Shown here piece by piece: positions 17,753 through 25,779 of a stretch of 64,000 nt of DNA. This DNA comes from Candidatus Bipolaricaulota bacterium (GTDB lineage Bacteria > Bipolaricaulota > Bipolaricaulia > Bipolaricaulales > Bipolaricaulaceae), in assembly GCA_937921255.1 (NCBI GenBank), contig CAKZSO010000013.1:45495-109494 (forward strand). Reading direction: 5' to 3'. The notes beneath the pieces are model-generated. The model did no database searches. It was not told the origin of the DNA and worked only from the letters and a program-made list of their open reading frames with translations. Both the position numbers and the translations under genes were made by a program. Numbering within the stretch: position 1 is the stretch's first letter; every line of letters starts with the position of its first letter.

Positions 17753-18810
17753 CTAGCTGGGGCGGCGCTCGGGACGGCATCCGGACTCGCCGAGAACCGT
17801 CTGAACGCAAAGCGGATCAAGGGGCTGGCAGACCCGGGTTACAACGCGGCGGAGGATCGCCTCGTCCGGGCCCTCGGCAAACAGCGGATGAGGGGTTGGG
17901 TCCCCGACGGCCGGACGATCTCCTCCCGTTGCGGTGCCCCACCGGAACAGGGACGACGCGAAACCCGTGGTCAAGGAGGTGCCGCTCCGCGCCCGTGTTC
18001 GCGAGTACGGTGAACACGACCGACCGCCACCCGATCTCCCCCCAGACCCGACGAGCGGGGCGAGGGCGGCGATCAACCGGTCCCCCTCAACCACCTGGCC
18101 CCGACTGTCCACCCACATGACCCGATCGCCGTCGCGGTCGAAGGCGATTCCAAGGTCGGCCCTCTCCCTCGGCACCACCTGCTCTAGCAGGTCGGAGGGC
18201 CGCGGCCCCCGTCCGGTTGATCCACGCCCCGTCGGGTTCGGCGCCGAGGAGCACGAGGTCCGCCCCGAGGTCCCAAAACACGTCCGGAGCAACCACGGCT
18301 GTCGCCCCGTACGCCCGGTCAACCGCGATCCGCATCCCCGCAAGCGACAAGTTGGAACGGCCTCCCGCAGGAACGTTCGGTAGACGTCTTCCGCACCGGT
18401 GAGATGGGCAATCCTCCCGCGCCGCCCGGGTTGCGGGGGGACCCCGACGAGCGCTTCCACCGCCTCCTCTTCCTCCGGAGAGAGCTTCGGGCCATGCCAG
18501 TCACAGAACCTAATCGCGTTGTCGGGAGGCGGGTTGGGGGAGGCCGCGTCACCACCCCGAGGTCGTACTCCCCGGAGGCGGACGAGTGAGCGACACTGCA
18601 GGCAACGGGAAGACCGCGCCGTGCACCACGTCCACACCGGCCGCGGCGAGGCCTTGCCCGCACACCCACTTGAGCTCCGGACCCGAGAGCCGCGTGTCCC
18701 AGGCCAGAAACGCGGTCCGGGCCCCGCGCCAGCTCCGCGGTGAGATTCACCCCGGCCACACCGCGCACCCCGTCCGTCCCCAACAGCCGCAGCGCCCTAG
18801 TCCCGGACAA
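17753..18810 (-). pseudogene. glmM: Degenerate phosphoglucosamine mutase (glmM-like)
   Basis: No single frame is open, but family motifs appear in the right order across all three minus frames. They are LLGTDGVRGVAGVNLTAEL (18.8 kb), WDTRLSGPELK with GLAAAGVDVV (18.7 kb), ASPNPPPDNAIRF with PKLSPEEEEAVE (18.5 kb), GMRIAVDRAYGATA with DLGADLVLLGAEPDG (18.3 kb), the metal loop GIAFDRDGDRV (18.15 kb), and FTVLANTGAERHLLDHG (18.0 kb). At least five frame changes are needed. The active-site signature ASHNP reads ASPNP, and the C-terminal phosphate-binding domain (RxSGTEP) is missing. A functional enzyme would convert glucosamine-6-phosphate to glucosamine-1-phosphate. It overlaps the trkH 3' end by 14 bases, so it was once cotranscribed. 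Confidence 0.9.
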
Positions 18811-20266
18811 ACAGGAGCCCCCGCAGGAGCATCAGGACGGGGATGATCTCCAGCCGACCGACCCACATGTTGAACGCGAGGATGATCTTGGCCGCGGTCG
18901 GCATGGTGGAGCGGGTGATCCCCACTGACAGCCCGACGTTGCCCTGGGCCGAAGCAACTTCGAACAGGAGATCGGCCAGTCGGGCGTCGGGGTAGACGAG
19001 CCACGAGAGGAGGAGGACCCCCAGGAGAAGGAAGAACAGCCACAGCGTCGCCAGAACCGCCGCCTCCCCCAAGCGGCGGAACGCGGCGGACTCGGCCAAA
19101 GCCTGCCCCCCCAGCCGAAGGGGGATGAGCGCGTCCGGAGATCGGGCCAGCCGCCGAAGCTGCCAGCCCGCACCCCGCACGAGGAGGAGAAAGCGCATCA
19201 CCTTGATCCCCCCCGCCGTCGAACCGGCCGCCCCCCCGATCACCATCCCGACAACGAGGATCAGCTTCGAGGCCTCGGACCACGATCGGAGGTCCGACGT
19301 CTGAAACCCTGCACAGGTAAGCGCAGAGGTGAACTGAAACACCCCCCCACGGAACGCGGCCGCTGCCGACACCCTCCCCAGCTGGCCGAGGGCGAGGAGA
19401 ACCGTCCCCCCAAGCACGAGCCCCAACAGCGCCCGCGTCTGGGGGTCGGAGGTCAGGGTCCGCGGACCGTGCTGGAACATGTGGTAGTGCACCACGAAAC
19501 TGATCGCCCCCGCAACCATGACGACGACCATCACGAGCTCGATTGCAACAGAGTTGTAGCGCCCAATCGACTCCGGCCAGATCGAGAACCCGCCCGTCGC
19601 GACCCCGGTCATCGCGTGGTTGAGGGCGTCCCAAAGAGGCATCCCCGCTCCCCACAGCCCCGCGACCGCGAGGAACGTGTAAAGGAGGTAGATCCACCAC
19701 ATCGTGCGCACGGTGGAAAGCACCGACGGATGGATCTTCTCCCCCCGGGCCTCGGCGAAGTAGAGGTTGGCCGCAGTCATCCCGGGGCCGGTGATGAGGG
19801 TGATCATGAGGACGATCACCCCGATCCCCCCCACCCACTCCATGAACGACCGCCACCACTGGAGCGTTCGCGGGAGGAGGTCCGGCCGTTGGGCCATCGA
19901 GAGACCCGTGCCGGTGAACCCAGAGACGCTTTCAAACAAGGCGCTGGCCGGGTCGGCGTAGGGAGAGCCTACCAGGTCCGCCGAAGAGAGAAGGAGGGGA
20001 AGGGAACCCAGAGCCGCAACGACGAGCCAGCCCACCGCGGCCACCGTGAGGCCGTGCTTGAGCCGGGCCTCCCCGGACTGCCGAAACGGGAGGTAGAGGA
20101 CGGCCCACACCCCGAGGGAGGCGACAGCCGTCCACCCCAGCGATCCCAGGAGTTGTCCTTCGCCGAAGAGGATCGCCACGGGGAAGGAGAGAAGGGCCAT
20201 CACCCCGACCACGGGGGCGAGGAGTCCCACGTCGCGCAGGACGATCCGCAGGTCCTTGGTTCCCAT
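18797..20266 (-). CDS. trkH: Trk-type K+ uptake channel subunit
   Basis: K+-translocating membrane protein, 489 residues with four M1-P-M2 units. The pore loops are visible as SVSGFTGTGLS, MTGVATGGFS, ALTCAGFQTSD and ASAQGNVGLSVGIT, with the filter glycines. TAGGIKVMRFLLL in the third unit is typical of TrkH/KtrB. It starts 4 bases after trkA, the NAD-binding regulator. K+ import with membrane potential or Na+/H+ coupling is expected. Confidence 0.95.
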   Translation of the reverse strand: MGTKDLRIVLRDVGLLAPVVGVMALLSFPVAILFGEGQLLGSLGWTAVASLGVWAVLYLPFRQSGEARLKHGLTVAAVGWLVVAALGSLPLLLSSADLVGSPYADPASALFESVSGFTGTGLSMAQRPDLLPRTLQWWRSFMEWVGGIGVIVLMITLITGPGMTAANLYFAEARGEKIHPSVLSTVRTMWWIYLLYTFLAVAGLWGAGMPLWDALNHAMTGVATGGFSIWPESIGRYNSVAIELVMVVVMVAGAISFVVHYHMFQHGPRTLTSDPQTRALLGLVLGGTVLLALGQLGRVSAAAAFRGGVFQFTSALTCAGFQTSDLRSWSEASKLILVVGMVIGGAAGSTAGGIKVMRFLLLVRGAGWQLRRLARSPDALIPLRLGGQALAESAAFRRLGEAAVLATLWLFFLLLGVLLLSWLVYPDARLADLLFEVASAQGNVGLSVGITRSTMPTAAKIILAFNMWVGRLEIIPVLMLLRGLLFVRD

Positions 20267-20270
20267 CGGC

Positions 20271-20933
20271 CTAGCCCGTGAGCTGTTCGATCGCCGACTG
20301 GGAGATGTGGCCCTTCGTGAACACGGTCACGTTGTCCCCCGCGCGGATGACCGTGCCCCCCGAGGGGATCACGAGGTCCCCCTCGCGCTCGACGGCGGCG
20401 ATGAGAAGGCCATCCGGTATTAGACCCCCTTTCCCCGCCTCACGAAGGGTGAGGTTGACGAGGGGCGACTGGTCGGTGATCGTGATCCGGAACACCTGCG
20501 CCCCCCCCGGCAGCGCCACCAGGTCGCGGACGTGGGGGTGCCACGCCGAGTGGTAGAGGTAACCCGCGACGATGACGTCGGGGTTCTCCATCACGTGAGC
20601 GCCGAGGCGGCGGAAGAGGTCTGTGTGCTCCGGGTTGTTGACCACCGACACGATCGTCGGGACACCGAGGTCCCCGGCGGCGGCGATGACCATCAAGTTC
20701 GTCGCGTCGTCGTGGGTCGTGGCGATGAGGGCATCGGCCCGCTCGGCGCCCGCCTCGCGGAGGATGTCCGCGGAGGCCGCATCGGCGTTGAACACCAGCA
20801 CGTCGTACCGGCGGATGATCGTCTCGGCCTTTTTGGGGTCCCGCTCGATGACCGCCACGTTGTGCCGGTCGCGCACCGCGAGGTCGATGATCGCAGACCC
20901 GATCCCACCCGCCCCCACGACGATCAGGTACAT
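20271..20933 (-). CDS. trkA: Trk-type K+ uptake regulatory subunit (TrkA/KtrA)
   Basis: Cytosolic RCK protein gating TrkH. It has 220 residues with a single RCK_N Rossmann domain (MYLIVVGAGGIGSAIIDLA; VIERDPKKAE; TTHDDATNLM) and a single RCK_C domain (TLREAGKGGLIPDGLLIAAVEREGDLVIP). It is therefore the half-size form and not the duplicated E. coli TrkA. I use the ATG at 20933; the track ORF to 21569 is a shadow of trmY. Upstream a TACCAT box lies 8 bases before the start. Divergent from trmY. Confidence 0.94.
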   Translation of the reverse strand: MYLIVVGAGGIGSAIIDLAVRDRHNVAVIERDPKKAETIIRRYDVLVFNADAASADILREAGAERADALIATTHDDATNLMVIAAAGDLGVPTIVSVVNNPEHTDLFRRLGAHVMENPDVIVAGYLYHSAWHPHVRDLVALPGGAQVFRITITDQSPLVNLTLREAGKGGLIPDGLLIAAVEREGDLVIPSGGTVIRAGDNVTVFTKGHISQSAIEQLTG

Positions 20934-20999
20934 AGGCTCGCATGGTACCGCTCGGGGTTCGGGCGGTCCAACCGGCTTGGCGCCCCGAACAGGGACTGT

Positions 21000-21005
21000 T
21001 AGCAT
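21000..21005 (+). promoter_or_regulatory. TAGCAT -10 box, leaderless spacing (N6) to trmY
   Basis: TAGCAT ends 6 bases before the GTG at 21012. The start region has no Shine-Dalgarno complement at a usable distance. Confidence 0.55.
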
Positions 21006-21011
21006 GAGGGG

Positions 21012-21599
21012 GTGCGGACGTTCGTGATGGTCAGCCACACCGTGCCCCTCGATGGGGAGTTCTCCCTCTCCGACCTCCCCGGCGGGGCGGGGCGGCTCGA
21101 CGTCCTGTGCCGGGCAGCGAACGACGCGTTCCTCGTCTCCCACGGGATCCGCAAGGAGGTCGCGCTTCACTTTGTGATTCGCGACCAGATCACGATCAGC
21201 CTGTGGGGACCTCGGCTCCGGCACCTCAACCCCGACGAGCGATCCACCGGGGCCCTGTTTCGCGAGGCGTTGCGAGCGGGCCTCGATCTCCCCGTCGGGG
21301 AAGAGCGGCCATCCACCCCGGGGATCACCGTGCGCCGCATCGGACTCGCGGGGCTTCTGGACGACCTTCGCACCGCAGGGAACGCGCCGGTAGTTCTCGA
21401 CGAGGGCGGGGATCCGCTGCGTACAGCACTCATTCCCGAACAAGCGGCGTTCATCCTCTCCGATCACCAGAACTTCACGCCCGCCGAGCACGCCCTCCTC
21501 GCCGGCCTGCCCCGCGTTTCCGTCGGGCCACGGGTGCTCCAGGGACACCAGTGCATCACGCTCGTCCACAACGAGCTCGATCTACGGGAGGCAGGATGA
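21012..21599 (+). CDS. trmY: TrmY-like SPOUT methyltransferase (COG1901)
   Basis: A 195-residue protein matching the TrmY family, which in archaea methylates N1 of pseudouridine-54 in the tRNA T-loop. Family blocks run the full length: VSHTVPLDGEFSLSDLPGGAGRLDVLCR at the N-terminus, FLVSHGIRK, RHLNPDERSTGAL, then STPGITVRR and the C-terminal SPOUT-knot region ILSDHQNFTPAEHALL ... SVGPRVLQGHQCITLVHNELD. The family is mainly archaeal, with scattered bacterial homologues. The gene is otherwise ordinary in composition and heads a trmY-DUF2007-pcm-ltaE overlapping operon. Activity on Psi54 in this bacterium is inference. Confidence 0.85.
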   Translation: MRTFVMVSHTVPLDGEFSLSDLPGGAGRLDVLCRAANDAFLVSHGIRKEVALHFVIRDQITISLWGPRLRHLNPDERSTGALFREALRAGLDLPVGEERPSTPGITVRRIGLAGLLDDLRTAGNAPVVLDEGGDPLRTALIPEQAAFILSDHQNFTPAEHALLAGLPRVSVGPRVLQGHQCITLVHNELDLREAG

Positions 21600-21850
21600 A
21601 CGATTGGGAGGTGCTGACCACGACCATCGGCGAGCCCCAAGCCCAGCTCGTGGCGAGCTTTCTGCGGGGGGAAGGAATCCCTATCCAGTTCAGAAGCCAC
21701 GTTCCACCGTCGGTGTACCCGTTCACGGTGAACGGGCTGGCCGAGGTGCAGATCCTCGTGCCGACAGCGGACCTCGCCCGAGCCCAGGAGGCGCTGGCCG
21801 CGTTCGAAGCGGGAGGAGAGCACGACGGCGGTGAGCACTCCGACCTCTGA
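21596..21850 (+). CDS. DUF2007-type putative signal transducing protein
   Basis: An 84-residue soluble protein resembling DUF2007 (GlnB-like small fold): EVLTTTIGEPQAQLVASFLRGEGIPI followed by EVQILVPTADLARAQEALAAF. It has no catalytic residues. ATG 21596 overlaps the trmY stop by 4 bases, and pcm begins 20 bases before its end. The role of this family is not established. Confidence 0.75.
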   Translation: MNDWEVLTTTIGEPQAQLVASFLRGEGIPIQFRSHVPPSVYPFTVNGLAEVQILVPTADLARAQEALAAFEAGGEHDGGEHSDL

Positions 21851-22487
21851 GCCCGATCTTGGCCGATCCCCAGAGGCCCTCCTCCGCGAGCTTCGGGAGG
21901 AGGGGATTCACGATGCGCGGGTCCTCGCCGCGCTTGCCCGCGTGCCGCGGCACGCGTTCGTCCCCCCTCACCTCCTCCCCCACGCCTACGAGGACCGCCC
22001 GCTCCCGATCGGACATGGCCAGACGATCTCCCAGCCGTACATCGTGGCCCTGTCCACGGAAGCCCTGGCGCTTCGGCCCCTGGACCGGGCGCTCGAGATC
22101 GGGACGGGATCGGGGTACCAGACGGCGATCCTCGCCGAGCTCGCCGGCGAGGTGTACACCGTGGAACGGGTCCCCGAGCTCGCGGCGTCTGCCGAGGAAC
22201 GGTTGCGCACCCTGGGGTACACGAACGTTCGGTTTCGGGTTGGAGACGGGACCCTGGGCTGGCCGGAGGAGGCGCCGTTCGATGCGATCCTCGTCACCGC
22301 GGCCGCCCCGCGGGTTCCGAACCCGCTCCTCGCCCAGCTCGCCCCCGGGGGGCGGATGGTGATCCCGGTGGGGGGGAGGGTCAGCCAAGAACTGGTCCTC
22401 GTCCGCCGCGATGGGGACCGCTGGGTGCAGCGGCGGTTGTGCCCGTGTACGTTTGTCCCCCTGATCGGGGAGGAGGGCTGGACATGA
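21831..22487 (+). CDS. pcm: Protein-L-isoaspartate O-methyltransferase
   Basis: Repairs isoaspartyl residues with S-adenosylmethionine. It has 218 residues with [28 protein letters not shown] (Thr/Ser active site region), SAM motif [15 protein letters not shown], and [27 protein letters not shown]. The GTG at 21831 lies inside DUF2007. Its stop overlaps ltaE by 4 bases. Confidence 0.94.
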   Translation: MSTPTSEPDLGRSPEALLRELREEGIHDARVLAALARVPRHAFVPPHLLPHAYEDRPLPIGHGQTISQPYIVALSTEALALRPLDRALEIGTGSGYQTAILAELAGEVYTVERVPELAASAEERLRTLGYTNVRFRVGDGTLGWPEEAPFDAILVTAAAPRVPNPLLAQLAPGGRMVIPVGGRVSQELVLVRRDGDRWVQRRLCPCTFVPLIGEEGWT

Positions 22488-23524
22488 TCGATCTGCGCTC
22501 AGATACCGTAACCCTGCCCACACCGGCGATGCGGGCGGCGATGGCCGCCGCCGAGGTGGGGGACGACGTGTACGGAGAGGACCCCACCGTCCGGGCACTC
22601 GAGGAACGCGCCGCCGACCTGTTGGGGACGGAGGGGGCGCTCTTTGTCCCGTCGGGAACGATGGGGAACCAAGTTGCGATCGCCTGCCACACCCATCCCG
22701 GCCAAGAGGTCATCGTGGAAGCGGGATCCCACATCTACAACGTGGAGCTCGGGACGATGGCTCGCTTCTCCGGGGTCCAGCCGCGGGTCCTCGTCGGGGA
22801 GCGGGGCGTGTTCACTGCTGACCAGGTCGCCGCCGCGATTCGCCCCGACCTCTACTACCTCGCCCCAACCGGGCTGGTGTGCCTGGAGAACACCCACAAC
22901 GCCGCTGGGGGGCGGGTGTGGCCGCTTGCTGCAGCACGGGAGGTCCTCGCCCGCGCCCGCGCCCGCGGGATCGCTGTCCACCTCGATGGGGCGAGGGTTT
23001 TCAACGCCGCGGTGGCCACCGGGACCCCGGTTCGCGAGCTCGCGAGGGGGTTCGACTCCGTCATGTTCTGCCTTTCAAAGGGGTTGGGCTGCCCGGTGGG
23101 ATCCGTCCTGTGCGGGTCGCGGCCCTTCGTCGCCGAGGCGCAGCGGGTACGGAAGGCCTTGGGCGGCGGGATGCGCCAGGCCGGGATCCTCGCCGCCGCG
23201 GGCCTGTACGCCCTCGACCACCACGTGGGCCGACTCGCCGAGGACCACCTCCACGCCCGGCTTCTCGCCGCGGGCCTCGCCACCCTCCCCGGTCTGTCCG
23301 TGCTCCCGCCGGAGACGAACATTGTCCTCGTCACGATCGAGGCGGGCCCGGACGCGGCGGCCCTCTGCGCGCGGCTCCGGGCCCGGGGGGTGCTCGCCTC
23401 GCCCGCCGGAGCGGGAACCTCCGCCCGGCAGGTGCGGATGGTGACCCACCTCGGGATCTCCCGCGCCGACGTCGAACGGACGGTTGACCTCGTGCGGGAG
23501 GAACTCCGCGCCCCGGGGGAGTGA
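22484..23524 (+). CDS. ltaE: Low-specificity L-threonine aldolase
   Basis: PLP enzyme splitting threonine or allo-threonine into glycine and acetaldehyde. It has 346 residues, opening [20 protein letters not shown], then [45 protein letters not shown] and the PLP lysine in [12 protein letters not shown] (about K199). It starts at ATG 22484. Glycine from this enzyme could feed the glycine cleavage genes about 6 kb away. Last gene of the trmY operon. Confidence 0.94.
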   Translation: MIDLRSDTVTLPTPAMRAAMAAAEVGDDVYGEDPTVRALEERAADLLGTEGALFVPSGTMGNQVAIACHTHPGQEVIVEAGSHIYNVELGTMARFSGVQPRVLVGERGVFTADQVAAAIRPDLYYLAPTGLVCLENTHNAAGGRVWPLAAAREVLARARARGIAVHLDGARVFNAAVATGTPVRELARGFDSVMFCLSKGLGCPVGSVLCGSRPFVAEAQRVRKALGGGMRQAGILAAAGLYALDHHVGRLAEDHLHARLLAAGLATLPGLSVLPPETNIVLVTIEAGPDAAALCARLRARGVLASPAGAGTSARQVRMVTHLGISRADVERTVDLVREELRAPGE

Positions 23525-23576
23525 CGAACCGACCGTAGGCGCGGCGACCCTGTCCTCGGACCCAAGCCCGCAAGGG

Positions 23577-23602
23577 CGTAGCCTCCATCACGTGAGGCTA
23601 CG
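23577..23602 (+). promoter_or_regulatory. 9-bp perfect hairpin abutting a start codon and enclosing its RBS
   Basis: CGTAGCCTC (23577-23585), an 8-base loop and GAGGCTACG (23594-23602) form a perfect 9-bp stem. The ATG of the next gene starts at the very next base. The only Shine-Dalgarno-like sequence (GAGG) is inside the 3' arm. It could be an RNA switch that hides the ribosome site or, as DNA, a protein operator. Confidence 0.6.
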
Positions 23603-24346
23603 ATGCGTCTGATCGGTGCAGGTCTTGCGGTGGTGGGAGTATGCGTCGCGGGCAGCGCAATGTCGCTCTCGATCGCCTCGTCGGCGCACGGGGTGTGGTT
23701 CGACCTCCCCAGCCTGAACCAGTTCGTTCGCCTCACCAACCAGACCCTCGCCTTCGTGAACGAGCGATCCGGAGGTGATCCCGTTCCCCCCCTGCCCGAG
23801 CTCCGCCACGGCGTCGGGCTGAAGCTGGCCGAGGCCCTCGGGGGGATCGTGCGGGTGGGGATCCAGATGGCGGTAACGAGCGTTGCCACCCGCACCCAGG
23901 GCGCGTGGACAGCGGGAGAGACGTCGCACCCGGTGGACATCTCCCTCGAGGCAAGCCTGGTCGCGTTCTCGGTCGAGCTCTCGCTCGTCCTCATCCCGGA
24001 CGTCCTCACGGCGGGGGTCTCCGTCGGGGGAGGAGTATCCCGAATTCTTTACCGATCAGCGTTTCCTCGTAATCTGCCCACCGACTGGTCGCTCCCCTTC
24101 CTGCCCAAGAACGAGGACACGGCCTACACCGGAAGCGGGCCGCTGGGAACGATTGCCCTCGGGCTATCGCTCCCCCTCGGGCAGGGGATCGCCGTCGGGA
24201 TCGAAGCCGGGTTCCGGGTCGCCCCACCGTGGGTTCCGACCTCCGGCAGCGCCGTTCTAGACCTTAACGCCGACGGGATGGGCGACCCCGTGTGGTTCAC
24301 CGGCCTCTGGCTCGGGGTCATGGTTCGCATGGAGTTCAACCTGTGA
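23603..24346 (+). CDS. Exported protein, possible outer-membrane barrel
   Basis: A 247-residue protein with a Sec-type signal (MRLIGAGLAVVGVCVAGSAMS). The mature part is beta-rich and ends in VWFTGLWLGVMVRMEFNL, with alternating hydrophobics and an aromatic/leucine end resembling a C-terminal barrel strand. Gly-rich strands such as GTIALGLSLPLGQGIAVGIEAGF also fit a small outer-membrane beta barrel. No catalytic motif. It leads a three-gene envelope cluster with two PKD lipoproteins. Family not recognised. Confidence 0.65.
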   Translation: MRLIGAGLAVVGVCVAGSAMSLSIASSAHGVWFDLPSLNQFVRLTNQTLAFVNERSGGDPVPPLPELRHGVGLKLAEALGGIVRVGIQMAVTSVATRTQGAWTAGETSHPVDISLEASLVAFSVELSLVLIPDVLTAGVSVGGGVSRILYRSAFPRNLPTDWSLPFLPKNEDTAYTGSGPLGTIALGLSLPLGQGIAVGIEAGFRVAPPWVPTSGSAVLDLNADGMGDPVWFTGLWLGVMVRMEFNL

Positions 24347-24357
24347 GGGGGTGTGCG

Positions 24358-24975
24358 ATGAAGAAGATCCTGTTGATTGGATGCCTACTGGCTGCGCTCA
24401 TCCTCGGGGGATGCACGCCGAAGTTCCAAGCCCTTCCGCCCGAAGCCCTGTTCGCGATCCGCCCCAGCACGGGCGTCGCTCCCCTCAACGTGGTGTGCGA
24501 CGGATCGCTCTCGTTTGCCGAGAAAGGCAAGCTCGTCGAGTACATCTGGGACTTCGGCGATGGAACCCGGGCCCTGGGGCCAATTGTGTCCCACACCTAC
24601 CGTCGGGGCGGGACCTACCGAGTGACGCTCGAGGTGTACGACGAACAGGGCTTGTCCAGCCGCCGCGTGAGCCAGGTCGAGGTCCAGTTCGCCCTCCCCA
24701 CGGCAAGCTTCAGCCATGCCCCGTGGCGGCCCGGCACAGGAGAGACGATCCGGTTCGATGCCTCCAGCTCCACCACGCCCAACGGGAAGATCGTCGAGTA
24801 CCGCTGGTCGTTCGGAAACGGGGATTGGGACGTTGGAGAAAAGGTCGAGTACATGTACTGGTACGGCGGGGCGTACCCCATCACCCTGACCATCGTGGAC
24901 GAAGTCGGCGCCACCGCCCAGGTCACCCAGACGATCGAGGTCCAGGGCGGGCCGGGCTGCTATACGGGAAAGTGA
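24358..24975 (+). CDS. PKD-domain lipoprotein
   Basis: A 205-residue lipoprotein. The signal peptide MKKILLIGCLLAALILGGC ends in the lipobox LGGC with Cys about 19. Two PKD (Ig-like) domains follow: the first with IWDFGDGTRALGPIVSHTYRRGGTY, the second with YRWSFGNGDWDVGEKVEYMYWYGGAY, each preceded by the F(D)ASxS-type strand. I use the ATG at 24358; the track ORF runs in from the upstream gene. A paralogue follows 10 bases later. Probably a surface binding or spacer protein. Confidence 0.88.
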   Translation: MKKILLIGCLLAALILGGCTPKFQALPPEALFAIRPSTGVAPLNVVCDGSLSFAEKGKLVEYIWDFGDGTRALGPIVSHTYRRGGTYRVTLEVYDEQGLSSRRVSQVEVQFALPTASFSHAPWRPGTGETIRFDASSSTTPNGKIVEYRWSFGNGDWDVGEKVEYMYWYGGAYPITLTIVDEVGATAQVTQTIEVQGGPGCYTGK

Positions 24976-24985
24976 GAGGTGCACG

Positions 24986-25621
24986 ATGAAAAGAAAGACC
25001 GCATGGACGATCATCGCGATCCTCGGGGGGCTGCTGATCCTATCGGGTTGCACGCCCGACCCCGTGGGCCCTGCGAAGATCAGCGTTTCGATCGTGGCCT
25101 CCCCTGGGGAGGGAAGGGCCCCGCTCTCGGTCCACTTCGACGCCAGTCGGTCCGTCGATCCCCTGGGAACGCTCACCGATCACCTGTGGGACTTTGGCGA
25201 CGGGAGCCCCGTGGTGTCGGGCCGGGAAATCCAGCACACCTACGGGCGCGCCGGGGAGTACCTGGTGACGCTCGTCGTGGTCGGCCCGTCGGGGACAGGC
25301 CGCGGAACCACGTTCGTGCGTGCCCTGAACAACCCGCCGACCGCGTCGTTCACGTTTCTGCCCTCCGACCCGTTCAACGAGGAGCCCATCACGTTTGATG
25401 CCTCCGCCTCCTCCGATCCCGACGGAGACATCGCCCGCTACACGTGGGACTTCGGCGACGGGGGAACCGGCGAGGGGATGATCGTGCGCCATACGTACGT
25501 CCACCCCGGCGAGTTCCTCGTCATCCTCACCGTCACCGACGCCGCGGGCGCAGAGGCCCGGGCGACGCGTCTGGTGCAGGTCGGAGACTGCAGCACAGGG
25601 GGTTGCGGCAGACGGAGATAG
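24986..25621 (+). CDS. PKD-domain lipoprotein (paralogue)
   Basis: A 211-residue lipoprotein. The signal MKRKTAWTIIAILGGLLILSGC has lipobox LSGC and is followed by two PKD domains with HLWDFGDGSPVVSGREIQHTYGRAGEY and YTWDFGDGGTGEGMIVRHTYVHPGEF. These are closer to the PKD consensus than those of the neighbour at 24358, suggesting local duplication with divergence. The C-terminus is Cys-containing (CSTGGCGRRR). Confidence 0.9.
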   Translation: MKRKTAWTIIAILGGLLILSGCTPDPVGPAKISVSIVASPGEGRAPLSVHFDASRSVDPLGTLTDHLWDFGDGSPVVSGREIQHTYGRAGEYLVTLVVVGPSGTGRGTTFVRALNNPPTASFTFLPSDPFNEEPITFDASASSDPDGDIARYTWDFGDGGTGEGMIVRHTYVHPGEFLVILTVTDAAGAEARATRLVQVGDCSTGGCGRRR

Positions 25622-25647
25622 AGAGCCCGCTTCCGCACTCACCCTCC

Positions 25648-25697
25648 GCGCCTCCTCCACCCGACTGGGGGAGGCGCTCCCCTTGGAGAAGGGAGGT
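25648..25697. terminator. Hairpins between convergent genes
   Basis: GCGCCTCC/GGAGGCGC (25648-25677) forms an 8-bp stem, followed by a second CTCCC...GGGAG hairpin. They lie between a plus-strand lipoprotein gene and a minus-strand kinase-like gene. There is no T-run, so factor-independent termination is uncertain. Confidence 0.4.
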
Positions 25698-25779
25698 ACC
25701 CCCAAGGGGACGAGTCGCCGGTCGGGCGTCATTCCAAGACCGACCAAACCACGCTGGCGGGGGACCTTCGGCTGTGGGA

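Noticed and set aside
20271-21569. A 432-aa TrkA with a long N-terminal extension
   Set aside because: The extension is the shadow of trmY. The RCK fold begins at MYLIVVGAGG at 20933.
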